From Lactobacillus hamsteri DSM 5661 = JCM 6256 (GTDB lineage Bacteria > Bacillota > Bacilli > Lactobacillales > Lactobacillaceae): a stretch of 64,000 nucleotides of DNA. A program made the translations under genes and the position numbers. Under the pieces are notes generated by a model. The model was not told the DNA's origin and searched no databases. It was given only the letters and a program-made list of their open reading frames with translations. Shown one piece after another: positions 19,823 to 28,955 of this stretch; position 1 is the first letter of the stretch; each line of letters opens with the position of its first letter. Where the stretch lies: positions 27,074-91,073 of the forward strand of contig NZ_BALY01000004.1 of NCBI RefSeq assembly GCF_000615445.1. The letters run 5' to 3'.

Positions 19823-20203
19823 CTAAATATGTTCATAAACAATATCGTCATCAAGCTTAAAATCTGGCATTGCTTGATCAGGATCTGGATCAAAGTAAAC
19901 AGCATTGGCAAGTGGTGCCTTAGGAACAGGACGATTGAAGAATAAAGTTGCGTGACCTAAAGCTTTAATATTGCTTTCAACCATTGGGCCTACATAATTA
20001 GCAACATAAGTTTGACCATCTACAGTGATAGTATCGCCTTTTTTAAATACAAAAGTCTTAGCAGGCGTATCAGTATTAAATTGTTGAATAACTGATACAT
20101 CTTCTAATTCTTTGTTGGCACCAACGCCAAATAAAATTACCATACCGTCTTTAGAATCAACGGCTTTTTTTCCGATTCGTTTAATATTTGCAGTCCATTT
20201 CAT
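19823..20203 (-). CDS. Orphan glucitol/sorbitol IIA-like protein lacking the phospho-histidine
   Basis: The 126-residue sequence aligns by eye with PTS glucitol/sorbitol IIA (GutA/SrlB): IKRIGKKAVDSKDGMVILFG at the N-terminus and VGPMVESNIKALGHATLFF later match conserved blocks. In true IIA proteins the phosphorylated His lies in a VIHxHG-type segment; here the segment reads VSVIQQFNTD, with Gln and Phe at those positions. No other PTS sorbitol gene is near. It therefore probably does not carry phosphate and may have a regulatory or unrelated role. It is followed closely by the AI-2E permease gene. Confidence 0.82.
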   Translation of the reverse strand: MKWTANIKRIGKKAVDSKDGMVILFGVGANKELEDVSVIQQFNTDTPAKTFVFKKGDTITVDGQTYVANYVGPMVESNIKALGHATLFFNRPVPKAPLANAVYFDPDPDQAMPDFKLDDDIVYEHI

Positions 20204-20243
20204 AAAAATCCAACTCCTTACTTACCTATAATTTTATCATAAG

Positions 20244-20270
20244 AAAAACCGCTTAACTAATTAAGCGATC
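20244..20270 (-). other. Terminator-like hairpin upstream of the IIA-like gene
   Basis: CGCTTAA-TTAG-TTAAGCG followed by GTTTTTC on the minus strand looks like an intrinsic terminator, but no minus-strand gene precedes it in the 174-base gap. It may be a leader attenuator or relic. Confidence 0.4.
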
Positions 20271-20377
20271 AACTTTCTAGAATTATTTAAAAAACTATTT
20301 TCTCACTACTTAATTTCGACTTAAAAATTATATTTGCTCTATAATAGTTTTATGAATATTCAGATGGAGGTTACCCT

Positions 20378-21412
20378 ATGAAAGTTTTAATTGGTGGTTA
20401 TACCAAACATGATTCTAAAGGAATTTACGAACTAGATTTTTCTGGTGAAAACGAAACCGCTCGCTTAGATGAAGCGAAAAATATAATTGAAGTTAGTGGC
20501 CCTACTTATTTTAGAAAAGACGGCAATTTAATTTTTGCAATTAATAAGCCTAATAACAACGAAGGCGGTATTAGCGTCTTTAAATTAAACAACGGACAAT
20601 ATGAAGAAGTTGAAACTTACTTAACCCCTGGCTCATCCCCAGCTTATGTAGGAATCAATCGTGAAAGACATCTTCTTTATACTGCCAATTATCACACAGG
20701 CATCATTTCAGTATTCAGCTATGACGAAAACGGCAAATTAACTTTACTCGATACTGATACCCACACTGCTAAGACTTTAGGCCCACGTCCTGAACAAGTT
20801 GACGGCGCTCACCCACACTTCTTTGATGAAACACCTGCGGGAAATTTGGTTTGTTGTGATTTAGGCAACGACACTGTTGAATTTTACCGCCTAAATGATG
20901 AAAATAAGCTCGAACACCTTGCCACCTACAAGAACGAAGCTGGATTTGGTGATCGTCATATTGTCTTTTCAAAAGATGGCAACTATTTCTATGTTGCTGG
21001 TGAACTTTCAAGCAAAATTAATGTAGTTAAATTCAACGAAAACACCTGGGAATTTGAAGATATTGCTACCTACTCAACTATTCCTGTTGATTGGGACAAG
21101 CATAATGGTGCTGCCGCAATTCGCATCAGTAATGATGGTAGATTTATCTATGTTTCAAATCGTGGCAATGACTCAATTACTGTTTTTGCAGTTAATGAAG
21201 ATCATACTTTAAAATTATTGCAAAGAATTTCAGTATTTGGTGAATTCCCACGTGATTTCAACTGGGATGACAGCGAAAAATACGTTGTTGTTGCCAACCA
21301 AAATACTAATAATGCCACTCTTTACTTAAGAAGCAGTGAAGATGGGATGCTTACTCCTATTCAACATGATATTGAAATTCCTGAGGGCACCTGCGTTGTT
21401 TTCAGTAACTAA
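20378..21412 (+). CDS. Lactonase-family beta-propeller protein (6-phosphogluconolactonase-like)
   Basis: A 344-residue seven-bladed beta-propeller of the YbhE/Pgl lactonase family, which hydrolyses 6-phosphogluconolactone in the oxidative pentose phosphate route. Repeated blades such as ISVFKLNNGQYEEVETYLTP, TVEFYRLNDENKLEHLATYK and SITVFAVNEDHTLKLLQRIS are clear. Family landmarks include GAHPHFF and GDRHIVFSKDGNYFYVAGE with conserved His residues. GGAGG precedes the ATG. It is monocistronic with its own terminator. The substrate is inferred from family only. Confidence 0.88.
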   Translation: MKVLIGGYTKHDSKGIYELDFSGENETARLDEAKNIIEVSGPTYFRKDGNLIFAINKPNNNEGGISVFKLNNGQYEEVETYLTPGSSPAYVGINRERHLLYTANYHTGIISVFSYDENGKLTLLDTDTHTAKTLGPRPEQVDGAHPHFFDETPAGNLVCCDLGNDTVEFYRLNDENKLEHLATYKNEAGFGDRHIVFSKDGNYFYVAGELSSKINVVKFNENTWEFEDIATYSTIPVDWDKHNGAAAIRISNDGRFIYVSNRGNDSITVFAVNEDHTLKLLQRISVFGEFPRDFNWDDSEKYVVVANQNTNNATLYLRSSEDGMLTPIQHDIEIPEGTCVVFSN

Positions 21413-21437
21413 TAACTAAAAATTATTGCATACAAAG

Positions 21438-21464
21438 GCTATGACAGTTGGTCATAGCTTTTTT
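21438..21464 (+). terminator. Terminator after lactonase gene
   Basis: GCTATGAC-AGTTG-GTCATAGC followed by T6. Confidence 0.92.
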
Positions 21465-21507
21465 CTTAGGTTAAAATAGAATTATACATGTAATGAGGAG
21501 GTCTTTT

Positions 21508-22197
21508 ATGAACAGAAAAACTATTCGAATATTGCTATTTATTGCTGGTGGCTTGCTTGGCCTTCTTGTTTTATATCATCTATATTTGAGCTTTTTACCA
21601 GAAATAAAACTTTTAATGCATTTCGATCATCATAATGAAGAATTGTTGATCAAAATGGTTCGCAGCCATGGCTGGGAAGATCTAATTTTTGTTTTCGTTC
21701 TTAATACTTTAGCCGTAGCTATTCCGGGTTTATCAAATGGTATATTTAGCGTATTAAATGGTATTCTCTATGGCCCAGCCCGCGGATTTATCGTTAACTG
21801 GATCAGTGCTGTTTTGGGACAAATAATTCTTTTATTTTTACTGCAAAAACTCTATAATCCTAAAAAACTGGAGCACAGCAAAATCTATAAGCTCATGATG
21901 GGACAAAATTATCCTCAAGTAAGTTTGACAGTTGGTTACATGTTGCCATTCATCCCTAGCGCAACAATTGCTTACGCAAATGCTTTAATAAACAAAGAAT
22001 TCAAAAACAGATTAATTCCAATTTCAATCGGTGCCATTCCAATGGCATATTTATATGCTTACGGCGGCGACTCAATCTTGCACTTAGACGCTAAAAGAAT
22101 TATTACTACAATTGTTGTCTTCGTAATTATCGCTGCAATCGCTGTTGCATTTTTAATGATTATGCGTGAAATTAAAAAGCATACAAAAAAGATTTAG
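21508..22197 (+). CDS. TVP38/TMEM64 (VTT-domain) membrane protein
   Basis: A 229-residue polytopic membrane protein of the DedA-related TVP38/TMEM64 family. The VTT core is at about 65-125 (IPGLSNGIFSVLNGILYGPA, then FIVNWISAVLGQIILLFLL), with a later GYMLPFIPSATIAYANAL block. Five or six hydrophobic segments are seen. ATG 21508 has GAGGAGG upstream at good spacing; the earlier in-frame ATG at 21493 overlaps that ribosome site. Family members are linked to lipid handling, but no role can be given for this one. Confidence 0.85.
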   Translation: MNRKTIRILLFIAGGLLGLLVLYHLYLSFLPEIKLLMHFDHHNEELLIKMVRSHGWEDLIFVFVLNTLAVAIPGLSNGIFSVLNGILYGPARGFIVNWISAVLGQIILLFLLQKLYNPKKLEHSKIYKLMMGQNYPQVSLTVGYMLPFIPSATIAYANALINKEFKNRLIPISIGAIPMAYLYAYGGDSILHLDAKRIITTIVVFVIIAAIAVAFLMIMREIKKHTKKI

Positions 22198-22225
22198 GCT
22201 TCAATTCAAACCTAAATCTTTTTTA
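22186..22225. terminator. Bidirectional terminator
   Basis: GATTTAGG and CCTAAATC flank a 12-base loop with A6 before and T6 after, serving both the TVP38 gene and the convergent GH31 gene. Confidence 0.9.
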
Positions 22226-22242
22226 TTTTATTCAATTTAATT

Positions 22243-24534
22243 TTATTTCATTACTTGATATTTATTTTCTTTTTCATCAAAAACAAATGATTGCTTTCTT
22301 TGGTCTGAGATCAAATCAATACGTTTATATGGCTTATCATAACCAAAATGACTAATATCAACACTAAAGGTTTGATCAGTAATCTTCACTTCGTATAAAT
22401 TATATTTACCATTTTCATAATCAAAATCAACACCATTATCTTGATAATGAATGTAATTGCCATGATCGCCAAATAATCTAAAGGTCATCAAATCATGATC
22501 ATCTGGGTCAACATGATCTCTTTCTTTATCCCATGGCAAAATCGTATTCTTCTTGATAAATAAAGGCAAAGTATCAAGTGGTGCATTAGCTAAAATCGTA
22601 TTTTCACCCGTATATTCAGCGTTTGTCCAGAAATTGAGCCATTCACCCTTTGGCAAGTAAACTTGGCGAGCTGTCTGACCTTCCATAAGAATTGGTGCTA
22701 CCAATAAGTCGCTACCTACCATATATTCATCATTCATCTTACGAACATGCTTATCATTTGGATAATTCAAAACAAGCGGACGCATGACTGGCAAACCTGT
22801 TTTGCTTTCATGATAAAAACGATCATAAAGATATGAAATTAAGTGATAACGCAATTTCAAGTATTTACGATATATTGACAAAGTTGGTTCACCAAACGCC
22901 CATGGTTCTTGTGAACGCGTACCAACAGCAGCGTGATTACGCAAAAGCGGACTGAAAATAGCAGCTTCAATCCAACGCGTAAGAAGTTCCGGCGTACAAT
23001 CAGCACCGAATCCCCCAATATCTGTTCCAGCAAAGGCAAAACCGCTCAATCCTAAATTACATAATTGCGGAATCATCATTTGAATATGAGTCCAAAGACT
23101 TTGATTATCGCCTGTCCAAACAGTTGAATACTTTTGAGTTCCCGCATAAGCCGCTCTAGTAATTACGTACGGACGCTTGCCAGATAATTTCTTTAAGCCA
23201 TTGTAAGTTGCTTTAGCCATATTATGCCCATAAACATTGTGAATCTTGGCATGAGTTGATGCTTTTTCACCGTCAGAAAAGACAACATCATCAGGAAGTG
23301 GGCCGTTAAAAGAGGCAGGTTCGTTCATATCGTTCCAAACGCCGCAAGTTCCAAGATCAACCAAGAACTTAATATTTTTGCCCCACCAATCTTGAACTTC
23401 TTTTCTTGCAAAATCAGGGTAAACAGCATCCCCAGGCCAAACCTTATTCACATAAACAGTTCCATCTGGACTTTTAGCAAAGTAACCATTCTTAATTCCT
23501 TCTTGATATACCCAATAATTTTCATCCACTTTTACACCAGGATCAATAATTGGCATAACTCTAAATCCTTTATCACGTAATTCCGCAATAAATTTCTTAG
23601 GGTCTTCATAAGTATCTTTGCGCCAAGTGAAAACACGATAACCATCCATATAATCAATATCAAAATGCAAAACATCGCAAGGCAAATCATTATCACGCAA
23701 GCTATCTGCAATTCGACTTACTTCTTTTTGACTAACGCTATATCCCCACCGTGATTGTTGGTAACCCAACATCCATTTTTGTGGCAAAGGAACACGTCCA
23801 GTCAAATAAGTATAATTAGTAATAACTTCCTTTAAAGTCTTTCCACCAATAATGTAATAATCTAAATTACCATCTTTTGCGGAATAGTAGTAATATTTTT
23901 GACTTTCTTTACCTAAATCTATATGGTTCTTATAGCTATCATCAAAGAATAATCCGTATGGATGTCCTTCCTTCACACCTATCAAAAATGGAATTGACTT
24001 ATATAAGGCTTTGAAACTTTCAACTTGAGGATCAGGATTATCAGTATTCCAATTATCGTATTCATAACCACGTTTATCCAAAAATCCGGTTTTATCCCCT
24101 AAACCATAAAACTGTTCATCTGTAGCCATTTTCTTAATGACTAAAATCTTGTCTTGTTCTAATCCATCATTAACATTATGTCCTTCTGAAGCAGCTAATT
24201 TTTCTTGTTCAGGATTAATTCCACGATCAAGTAGTTTTCTTTTTTCTTTATAATCCAAAACCAAAGGATGTCCCATACGATCATAAACATCAACATGCAA
24301 GTCTTTATCTACAAGGACTTTTAACGCGGACGTTTTTAAAGTTATCTTATTATCATCATTTTTTACACTCACATCTGTTTTGATTTGCTTATCTCCTTCA
24401 ATAGCAAAAGAAGGATTGGCTTCACCATGATCTTCAAAAAAGCGAATAATCTCCGGCGTTAAAACTGTTAAAGAAATTTCTCTTTTATCATTATTAAAAA
24501 TAAAGCTTTGATTATCTTGTTTAAATTTCATCAT
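22243..24534 (-). CDS. GH31 alpha-glucosidase
   Basis: A 763-residue glycoside hydrolase family 31 enzyme that releases alpha-linked glucose from oligosaccharides. The catalytic domain contains LHFDIDYMDGYRVFTW (about 290-305) and the nucleophile motif GVWNDMNEPASF (Asp, about 398-409). WTGDNQSLWTHIQMM holds the acid/base region, and RNHAAVGTRSQEPW follows. The N-terminal beta domain and C-terminal beta sandwiches are also evident. There is no signal peptide, so it acts on imported sugars. Start is ATG 24534 or the adjacent ATG 24531 after GGAG. A cre box just upstream suggests glucose repression. Confidence 0.93.
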   Translation of the reverse strand: MMKFKQDNQSFIFNNDKREISLTVLTPEIIRFFEDHGEANPSFAIEGDKQIKTDVSVKNDDNKITLKTSALKVLVDKDLHVDVYDRMGHPLVLDYKEKRKLLDRGINPEQEKLAASEGHNVNDGLEQDKILVIKKMATDEQFYGLGDKTGFLDKRGYEYDNWNTDNPDPQVESFKALYKSIPFLIGVKEGHPYGLFFDDSYKNHIDLGKESQKYYYYSAKDGNLDYYIIGGKTLKEVITNYTYLTGRVPLPQKWMLGYQQSRWGYSVSQKEVSRIADSLRDNDLPCDVLHFDIDYMDGYRVFTWRKDTYEDPKKFIAELRDKGFRVMPIIDPGVKVDENYWVYQEGIKNGYFAKSPDGTVYVNKVWPGDAVYPDFARKEVQDWWGKNIKFLVDLGTCGVWNDMNEPASFNGPLPDDVVFSDGEKASTHAKIHNVYGHNMAKATYNGLKKLSGKRPYVITRAAYAGTQKYSTVWTGDNQSLWTHIQMMIPQLCNLGLSGFAFAGTDIGGFGADCTPELLTRWIEAAIFSPLLRNHAAVGTRSQEPWAFGEPTLSIYRKYLKLRYHLISYLYDRFYHESKTGLPVMRPLVLNYPNDKHVRKMNDEYMVGSDLLVAPILMEGQTARQVYLPKGEWLNFWTNAEYTGENTILANAPLDTLPLFIKKNTILPWDKERDHVDPDDHDLMTFRLFGDHGNYIHYQDNGVDFDYENGKYNLYEVKITDQTFSVDISHFGYDKPYKRIDLISDQRKQSFVFDEKENKYQVMK

Positions 24535-24542
24535 TTTTCTCC

Positions 24543-24556
24543 TGTAAGCGTTTTCT
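24543..24556 (-). promoter_or_regulatory. cre box before the GH31 gene
   Basis: The minus strand reads AGAAAACGCTTACA, matching TGNAARCGNWWWCA at 13 of 14 positions, between the promoter region and the ribosome site. CcpA bound here would block transcription. Confidence 0.7.
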
Positions 24557-24603
24557 ACATAATTTATACTAAAACAAGCACTTTTATATTTCTAGAGAAA
24601 AAC

Positions 24604-24633
24604 AAAAAAATCTGGAATAAATCCAGATTTTTT
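24604..24633 (-). terminator. Terminator after oleate hydratase
   Basis: AAATCTGGA and TCCAGATTT pair on the minus strand with a T7 tail. Confidence 0.92.
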
Positions 24634-24645
24634 ATTATTTATTCA

Positions 24646-26421
24646 TTACATTAAGTTGGCTTCTTTAAGAAGTTGAGCCACCCATGTCTTCTTAATCTTC
24701 TTCATACCTGTCTTAATTGCAAGCTTTTCAGGCATTGGCATTTCTTGATCAACCAATTTCTTTTTATCACCCATGTAGTACATTGCACGAAGAAGTTGAC
24801 GGATATCGTAAATAGAGTCAAATACTTCAGGAACACCACGATCAACATCAAGAAGCGTGTAAACAGCTTCCATACCAGTTCTGACGGAATATTCAGTTGT
24901 AAAAACTGTGTCTCTGGTTGGACTTTCTGCGAAGTTACCAATAAAGGCTAGGTTTACTGAGCCTTCAGGAACAACAGCTGGACGATCACCATCACGACGA
25001 ACCATGAAGTAACTTGTGATGTATGGCATGTAAACAGGAACTGTGTTCATGTTTTCCTCGCTAGCATCTTGTGAAATTTCATTTTCTGGAACACCTAAGT
25101 GATAAAGGAGCTCTTCACAAATTTCCTTACCGGTACATTCGGTAACCTTCTTCTTAATGTAGTTACCTTCTGTGTCTGAGTACAAAGCATAAATCCAAAT
25201 TACAATTTCATTTGGCTTCTGACTCTTGAAGTGAGGTTGACGGTGAATAGTAAAACTTAAGCCCCAGTTTGAATCTGTTACGGTGATGATACCACCAGTA
25301 TTAACTCTGCCATCGTAAAGGCTACGCTTAGTTAAACGTTCAAAGTATGGCGCAAGCTTCTTAGTCTTCATTGTAGTTGTTGCTGAAACAAACCAACTGC
25401 GTTCCGGAATATTTTCACAGAAGACATCTGGATGACCAAATGCTGGATCTTGAGCAGCTAAGTTTTCCCAAAGCTTCCATGAACTGCCTTTTTCATGAGA
25501 AACTGGAGCTGGAGTGTTTTGATCACCATAAGTTGATGATTCAGTAATCGAACCATTAGTTACAAAGACAAGATCATTAGTTGTTAAATCAATGTCGCTT
25601 TGCTTGCCATCTTTAGTCATGACAATTTTCTTAGCAATCTTCTTGTCAGCTTCATGATCAACAATAACGTTTTGAACATGAACATTGTATTGAATATCAA
25701 CATTATGATCTTTAAGGTAGGCCAAAACTGGTTTAACCATTGATTCATATTGGTTGTATTTGTTAAATTTCAAAGCAGTAAAGTCTGGCAAGCCATCGAT
25801 ATGGTGAATGAAACGCATGCAGTAACGACGCATTTCAGAAAGTGAATGCCACTTTTCAAAGGCAAACATGGTTGACCAATATGCCCAGAAATTAGTTTCA
25901 AAGAATTCATCACTGAAGAAATCTTCAATCATTTCACCTTGAATTTCACTTTCTGGTGTCATAATCAATTTAACAATTTCATTTGCGCACTTACCTAAAC
26001 CATATTGACCATCGCTTGGAAGACGTTCACCGCGCTTATGGATCAAACGACAATTTGATGAGTTAGGATCCTTCTTATCAAGCCAGTAATATTCATCAAG
26101 GTATGATGCGCCTGGCACTTCCAAACTTGGAATTGAACGATACATATCCCATAAACATTCAAAGTGATTTTCCATTTCACGTCCGCCACGTACAACAAAC
26201 CCAGCATTTGGACGATCTGTTCCGTCAAGTGAACCGCCGGCTACAGGTAATTCTTCTAAGATATGAATATTTTCACCCTTCATCTTAGCATCACGAATTA
26301 AGAATACAGCTGCAGAAAGTCCAGCTAAGCCACTACCAATGATATATGCAGATTTATGATCAACATCTTTTGCCTTTTTAGTATCTGCAAAAGCTTCATA
26401 GTTACCATTTGAATAATACAT
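24646..26421 (-). CDS. ohyA: Oleate hydratase (myosin-cross-reactive antigen family)
   Basis: Oleate hydratase is an FAD protein that adds water to the cis-9 bond of oleic and linoleic acid, making 10-hydroxy fatty acids; it protects lactobacilli from unsaturated fatty acids. The FAD-binding Rossmann motif [15 protein letters not shown] is at about residues 27-41. Further family blocks are [21 protein letters not shown] and [19 protein letters not shown] start at ATG 26419-26421 ([11 protein letters not shown]) because AGAGGAAC lies before it, giving 591 residues; the open frame extends 14 codons further. It is monocistronic, with a cre-like box upstream. Confidence 0.96.
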   Translation of the reverse strand: MYYSNGNYEAFADTKKAKDVDHKSAYIIGSGLAGLSAAVFLIRDAKMKGENIHILEELPVAGGSLDGTDRPNAGFVVRGGREMENHFECLWDMYRSIPSLEVPGASYLDEYYWLDKKDPNSSNCRLIHKRGERLPSDGQYGLGKCANEIVKLIMTPESEIQGEMIEDFFSDEFFETNFWAYWSTMFAFEKWHSLSEMRRYCMRFIHHIDGLPDFTALKFNKYNQYESMVKPVLAYLKDHNVDIQYNVHVQNVIVDHEADKKIAKKIVMTKDGKQSDIDLTTNDLVFVTNGSITESSTYGDQNTPAPVSHEKGSSWKLWENLAAQDPAFGHPDVFCENIPERSWFVSATTTMKTKKLAPYFERLTKRSLYDGRVNTGGIITVTDSNWGLSFTIHRQPHFKSQKPNEIVIWIYALYSDTEGNYIKKKVTECTGKEICEELLYHLGVPENEISQDASEENMNTVPVYMPYITSYFMVRRDGDRPAVVPEGSVNLAFIGNFAESPTRDTVFTTEYSVRTGMEAVYTLLDVDRGVPEVFDSIYDIRQLLRAMYYMGDKKKLVDQEMPMPEKLAIKTGMKKIKKTWVAQLLKEANLM

Positions 26422-26475
26422 ATTGTTCCTCTTTTCTGTATAAGTATAGCTTTTATCTTTCACCTTCTATTGTAT

Positions 26476-26489
26476 TAAAAGCGGTTTCA
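26476..26489 (-). promoter_or_regulatory. cre-like box upstream of oleate hydratase
   Basis: TAAAAGCGGTTTCA on the plus strand matches TGNAARCGNWWWCA at 13 of 14 positions, about 55 bases before the start. It may place the gene under CcpA. Confidence 0.5.
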
Positions 26490-26551
26490 TTTATCAATGG
26501 ATTTGTTCAAAGAATTACAAACTTTAAATCTGCTTATAACTTTTGATTAAT

Positions 26552-26583
26552 GAAAAAGAACAGATTACTTGCATAATCTGTTC
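26552..26583 (-). terminator. Terminator overlapping the pseudouridine synthase stop
   Basis: GAACAGATTA and TAATCTGTTC pair on the minus strand, with a T5 tail. The coding stop lies inside the hairpin. Confidence 0.88.
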
Positions 26584-27455
26584 CATAAAGCTGTCATATC
26601 CTGCGGATCTTCAATCCTAATTTCACGAGTTTCATTGGAAAAAGGATCGGGAAATTTTAAATAAAAACAGTTCAAAGCCTGACGTGAAAAATTATCATTT
26701 GCACCATACATATCATCCCCATATAAGGGATGACCTATATGACTCATATGAACGCGAATTTGGTGCGTTCTTCCCGTTAAAAGTCGCAGTTCGACCAAGC
26801 TCGCTCCATCAACTTGCTTTAAAACGCGATATTCGGTTTGAGCACTTTGTCCGCCTATAATTACACTGCGTTTAACTCCTGTACCTTTTTTACCAATCGG
26901 TGCATCGACTAAACCAGTTAATTCATTTTCATTAAAATTACCATGAACGATCGCATGATACTTTTTAATAAAATCTTGCTTGCCAATTTTGCTAAAACGC
27001 GCGTGCGCAATTGCATTTTTCCCAATTAAAACCAGGCCAGATGTATTACGATCAAGACGAGTTACGACATGTGGCTTCAAATCGGTCTCATTTTTACGAG
27101 CAAAATAGCCCATTACTCGATTAACCAAAGCGTCATCATCTTCATACCTTGAAGGAATAGATAATACGCCAGCCGCTTTATTAATTACTAAATAATTTTT
27201 TGTTTCTAAAGCAATATTAATTTCACCATTTGAAGGCTTAAGAAACGGATTTTTCTTTTCTTCTCCCGTTAAAAAGAGAACCTCATCTCCAACCTTAAGA
27301 ATATAACTGGTATAACGCCGTTTATGATTAACAAAGATTTGCCCATGGTGATGCTTAGACTTATTTAAGGCTTGTCTTGAAAAACCATTTTTTAATAAAA
27401 AGGATCCTAATTTCTTGGGATCCTTTTCTGTTACTCTCAACTTAAAAAGTGTCAT
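26565..27455 (-). CDS. RluA/RluD-family pseudouridine synthase
   Basis: A 296-residue RNA pseudouridine synthase of the RluA family, which isomerises uridines in rRNA or tRNA; the exact site cannot be told. The catalytic Asp lies in VVTRLDRNTSGLVLIGK (about 132-148). GRTHQIRVHMSHIGHPLYGD (about 231-250) is the second family block. The N-terminal 85 residues resemble an S4-like RNA-binding region. It overlaps the NAD kinase gene by four bases and closes the relQ-nadK-rlu operon, as in B. subtilis yjbM-yjbN-yjbO. Confidence 0.93.
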   Translation of the reverse strand: MTLFKLRVTEKDPKKLGSFLLKNGFSRQALNKSKHHHGQIFVNHKRRYTSYILKVGDEVLFLTGEEKKNPFLKPSNGEINIALETKNYLVINKAAGVLSIPSRYEDDDALVNRVMGYFARKNETDLKPHVVTRLDRNTSGLVLIGKNAIAHARFSKIGKQDFIKKYHAIVHGNFNENELTGLVDAPIGKKGTGVKRSVIIGGQSAQTEYRVLKQVDGASLVELRLLTGRTHQIRVHMSHIGHPLYGDDMYGANDNFSRQALNCFYLKFPDPFSNETREIRIEDPQDMTALWNRLCK

Positions 27456-28252
27456 TCTTCCTCTTCATCGTTAATAAATGCCGTCTTTACTCTCGACCAA
27501 AAATGATGATGTCCAAAGCGATCAAACTGAATTGAATGCTTAGAAATACGATAAATAATCTTCTTGGCATTACGGACATCTTTTCTTTCACCATCAATTG
27601 TCATTACAAAGTGATCCGTATTTGGAATAATCGTTATCCATTGATCAGGTGCAATAACAATCGGAGCTGATAAAGTTCTGAAAACTCGATTATTGATTGA
27701 AGCAATTTCTGTCATTTGCAAGGCCTTTAATCCTGGATGAATAACGGCCCCACCTAATGATTTGCTATAGGCAGTTGAGCCAGTAGGCGTTGAAACGCAT
27801 AATCCATCTCCACGAAAATTTTCAAATAATTGATCCTCAATATAAACATCGGCTTCAAGAGTATGCGATACTCTCTTAATAGCTGATTCATTTAATGCTA
27901 AGAAATGCCGTTCTTCGTTTGATTCAGTAATCATTTTTACATCAAGTAGTGGATACTTAGCCGCCTCACCCTTTTGCAAAAGCAAGGCATCAACCATCTT
28001 ATCAACATCATAATTGCGCCAATCTGTATAAAAGCCCAAGTGGCCCGTGTGCACCCCAATAAAACGAATTGAATCAACCTGATTTGCATAGCGATGAAAT
28101 GCATTGATCAACGTTCCATCACCACCAACAGTAATCACTATATCAGGATATTTTTCATCATAAACAATATTCTTTTTACTCAATAAATCCTTTAAATGAG
28201 CAACTACCTTCAAGGTGTTTTTATAGTTATTGTGCGCAATTGCAACTTTCAT
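27452..28252 (-). CDS. nadK: NAD kinase
   Basis: NAD kinase phosphorylates NAD+ to NADP+. The glycine-rich GGDGTLINAFHRY (about 43-55) and the conserved ALNESAIKR (about 122-130) identify the family, together with STPTGSTAYSKSLGGAVIHP (about 154-173). The 266-residue length is standard. It overlaps relQ upstream and the pseudouridine synthase downstream by four bases each, indicating translational coupling. Confidence 0.96.
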   Translation of the reverse strand: MKVAIAHNNYKNTLKVVAHLKDLLSKKNIVYDEKYPDIVITVGGDGTLINAFHRYANQVDSIRFIGVHTGHLGFYTDWRNYDVDKMVDALLLQKGEAAKYPLLDVKMITESNEERHFLALNESAIKRVSHTLEADVYIEDQLFENFRGDGLCVSTPTGSTAYSKSLGGAVIHPGLKALQMTEIASINNRVFRTLSAPIVIAPDQWITIIPNTDHFVMTIDGERKDVRNAKKIIYRISKHSIQFDRFGHHHFWSRVKTAFINDEEEE

Positions 28253-28881
28253 GATTTTTCCTTGCCCTTATTTTTTGTAAAAATCTTCTGTGCTTCTTGC
28301 ACTTCATCCTTAATTGCCGACATTTCTTCATCAAGTTGATATGCAGCTTCAGCAGTTGATTTTAAACGCTCAGAAATATCTTCCGGATATACACCCTGAT
28401 ATTTGTAATTAAGCGTATGTTCAACCGTAGCCCAAAAGTTCATTGCCATTGTTCTAATTTGAATTTCAGCAATTAATTTTTTAGGCCCTTCAGGCAAATA
28501 AACTGTGTAAGAAATTACCATGTGGTATGAACGATAACCGGATGGCTTCGCATTTTTTATATAGTCTCGCTCTTCCACAACTTCCATATCATCACGTTCA
28601 TGGATCAAATCGACAACCTTGTAAATATCATCAACAAATTGCGTTACGATTCGAATTCCCGCGATATCCTGCATATCCGTTTCAATAACTTCTGGACTGA
28701 TTACCCGCCGTTGCATTTTTTCTTTAATTGAATCGACGGTTTTTACTCGACCAATCACAAATTCAATCGGCGAATGTTCTCCTTTAGTCAAGAAGCTTTG
28801 TCTTAAAGAACGAAATTTTACTTTTAATTCACGAACAGCCTCATTATAAGGCCATAAGAAGTTATCCCAATCGATATTCAT
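28249..28881 (-). CDS. relQ: Small alarmone synthetase RelQ (GTP pyrophosphokinase)
   Basis: RelQ makes (p)ppGpp without a hydrolase or ribosome-sensing domain. The 210-residue synthetase has MQDIAGIRIVTQF (about 65-77), RDYIKNAKPSGYRSYHMVI (about 104-122) and the substrate motif EIQIRTMAMNFWATVEHTLNYK (about 140-161). This is the SAS1-type, tetrameric in homologues. It heads the operon with nadK and the pseudouridine synthase and is divergent from the CYTH gene. Confidence 0.95.
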   Translation of the reverse strand: MNIDWDNFLWPYNEAVRELKVKFRSLRQSFLTKGEHSPIEFVIGRVKTVDSIKEKMQRRVISPEVIETDMQDIAGIRIVTQFVDDIYKVVDLIHERDDMEVVEERDYIKNAKPSGYRSYHMVISYTVYLPEGPKKLIAEIQIRTMAMNFWATVEHTLNYKYQGVYPEDISERLKSTAEAAYQLDEEMSAIKDEVQEAQKIFTKNKGKEKS

Positions 28882-28955
28882 GAAAAAATCCTTTCTTATT
28901 CAAACACCTGTAATTTTAACATATAATTAAGTAATAGAGATTGGAGTGAACCTAA

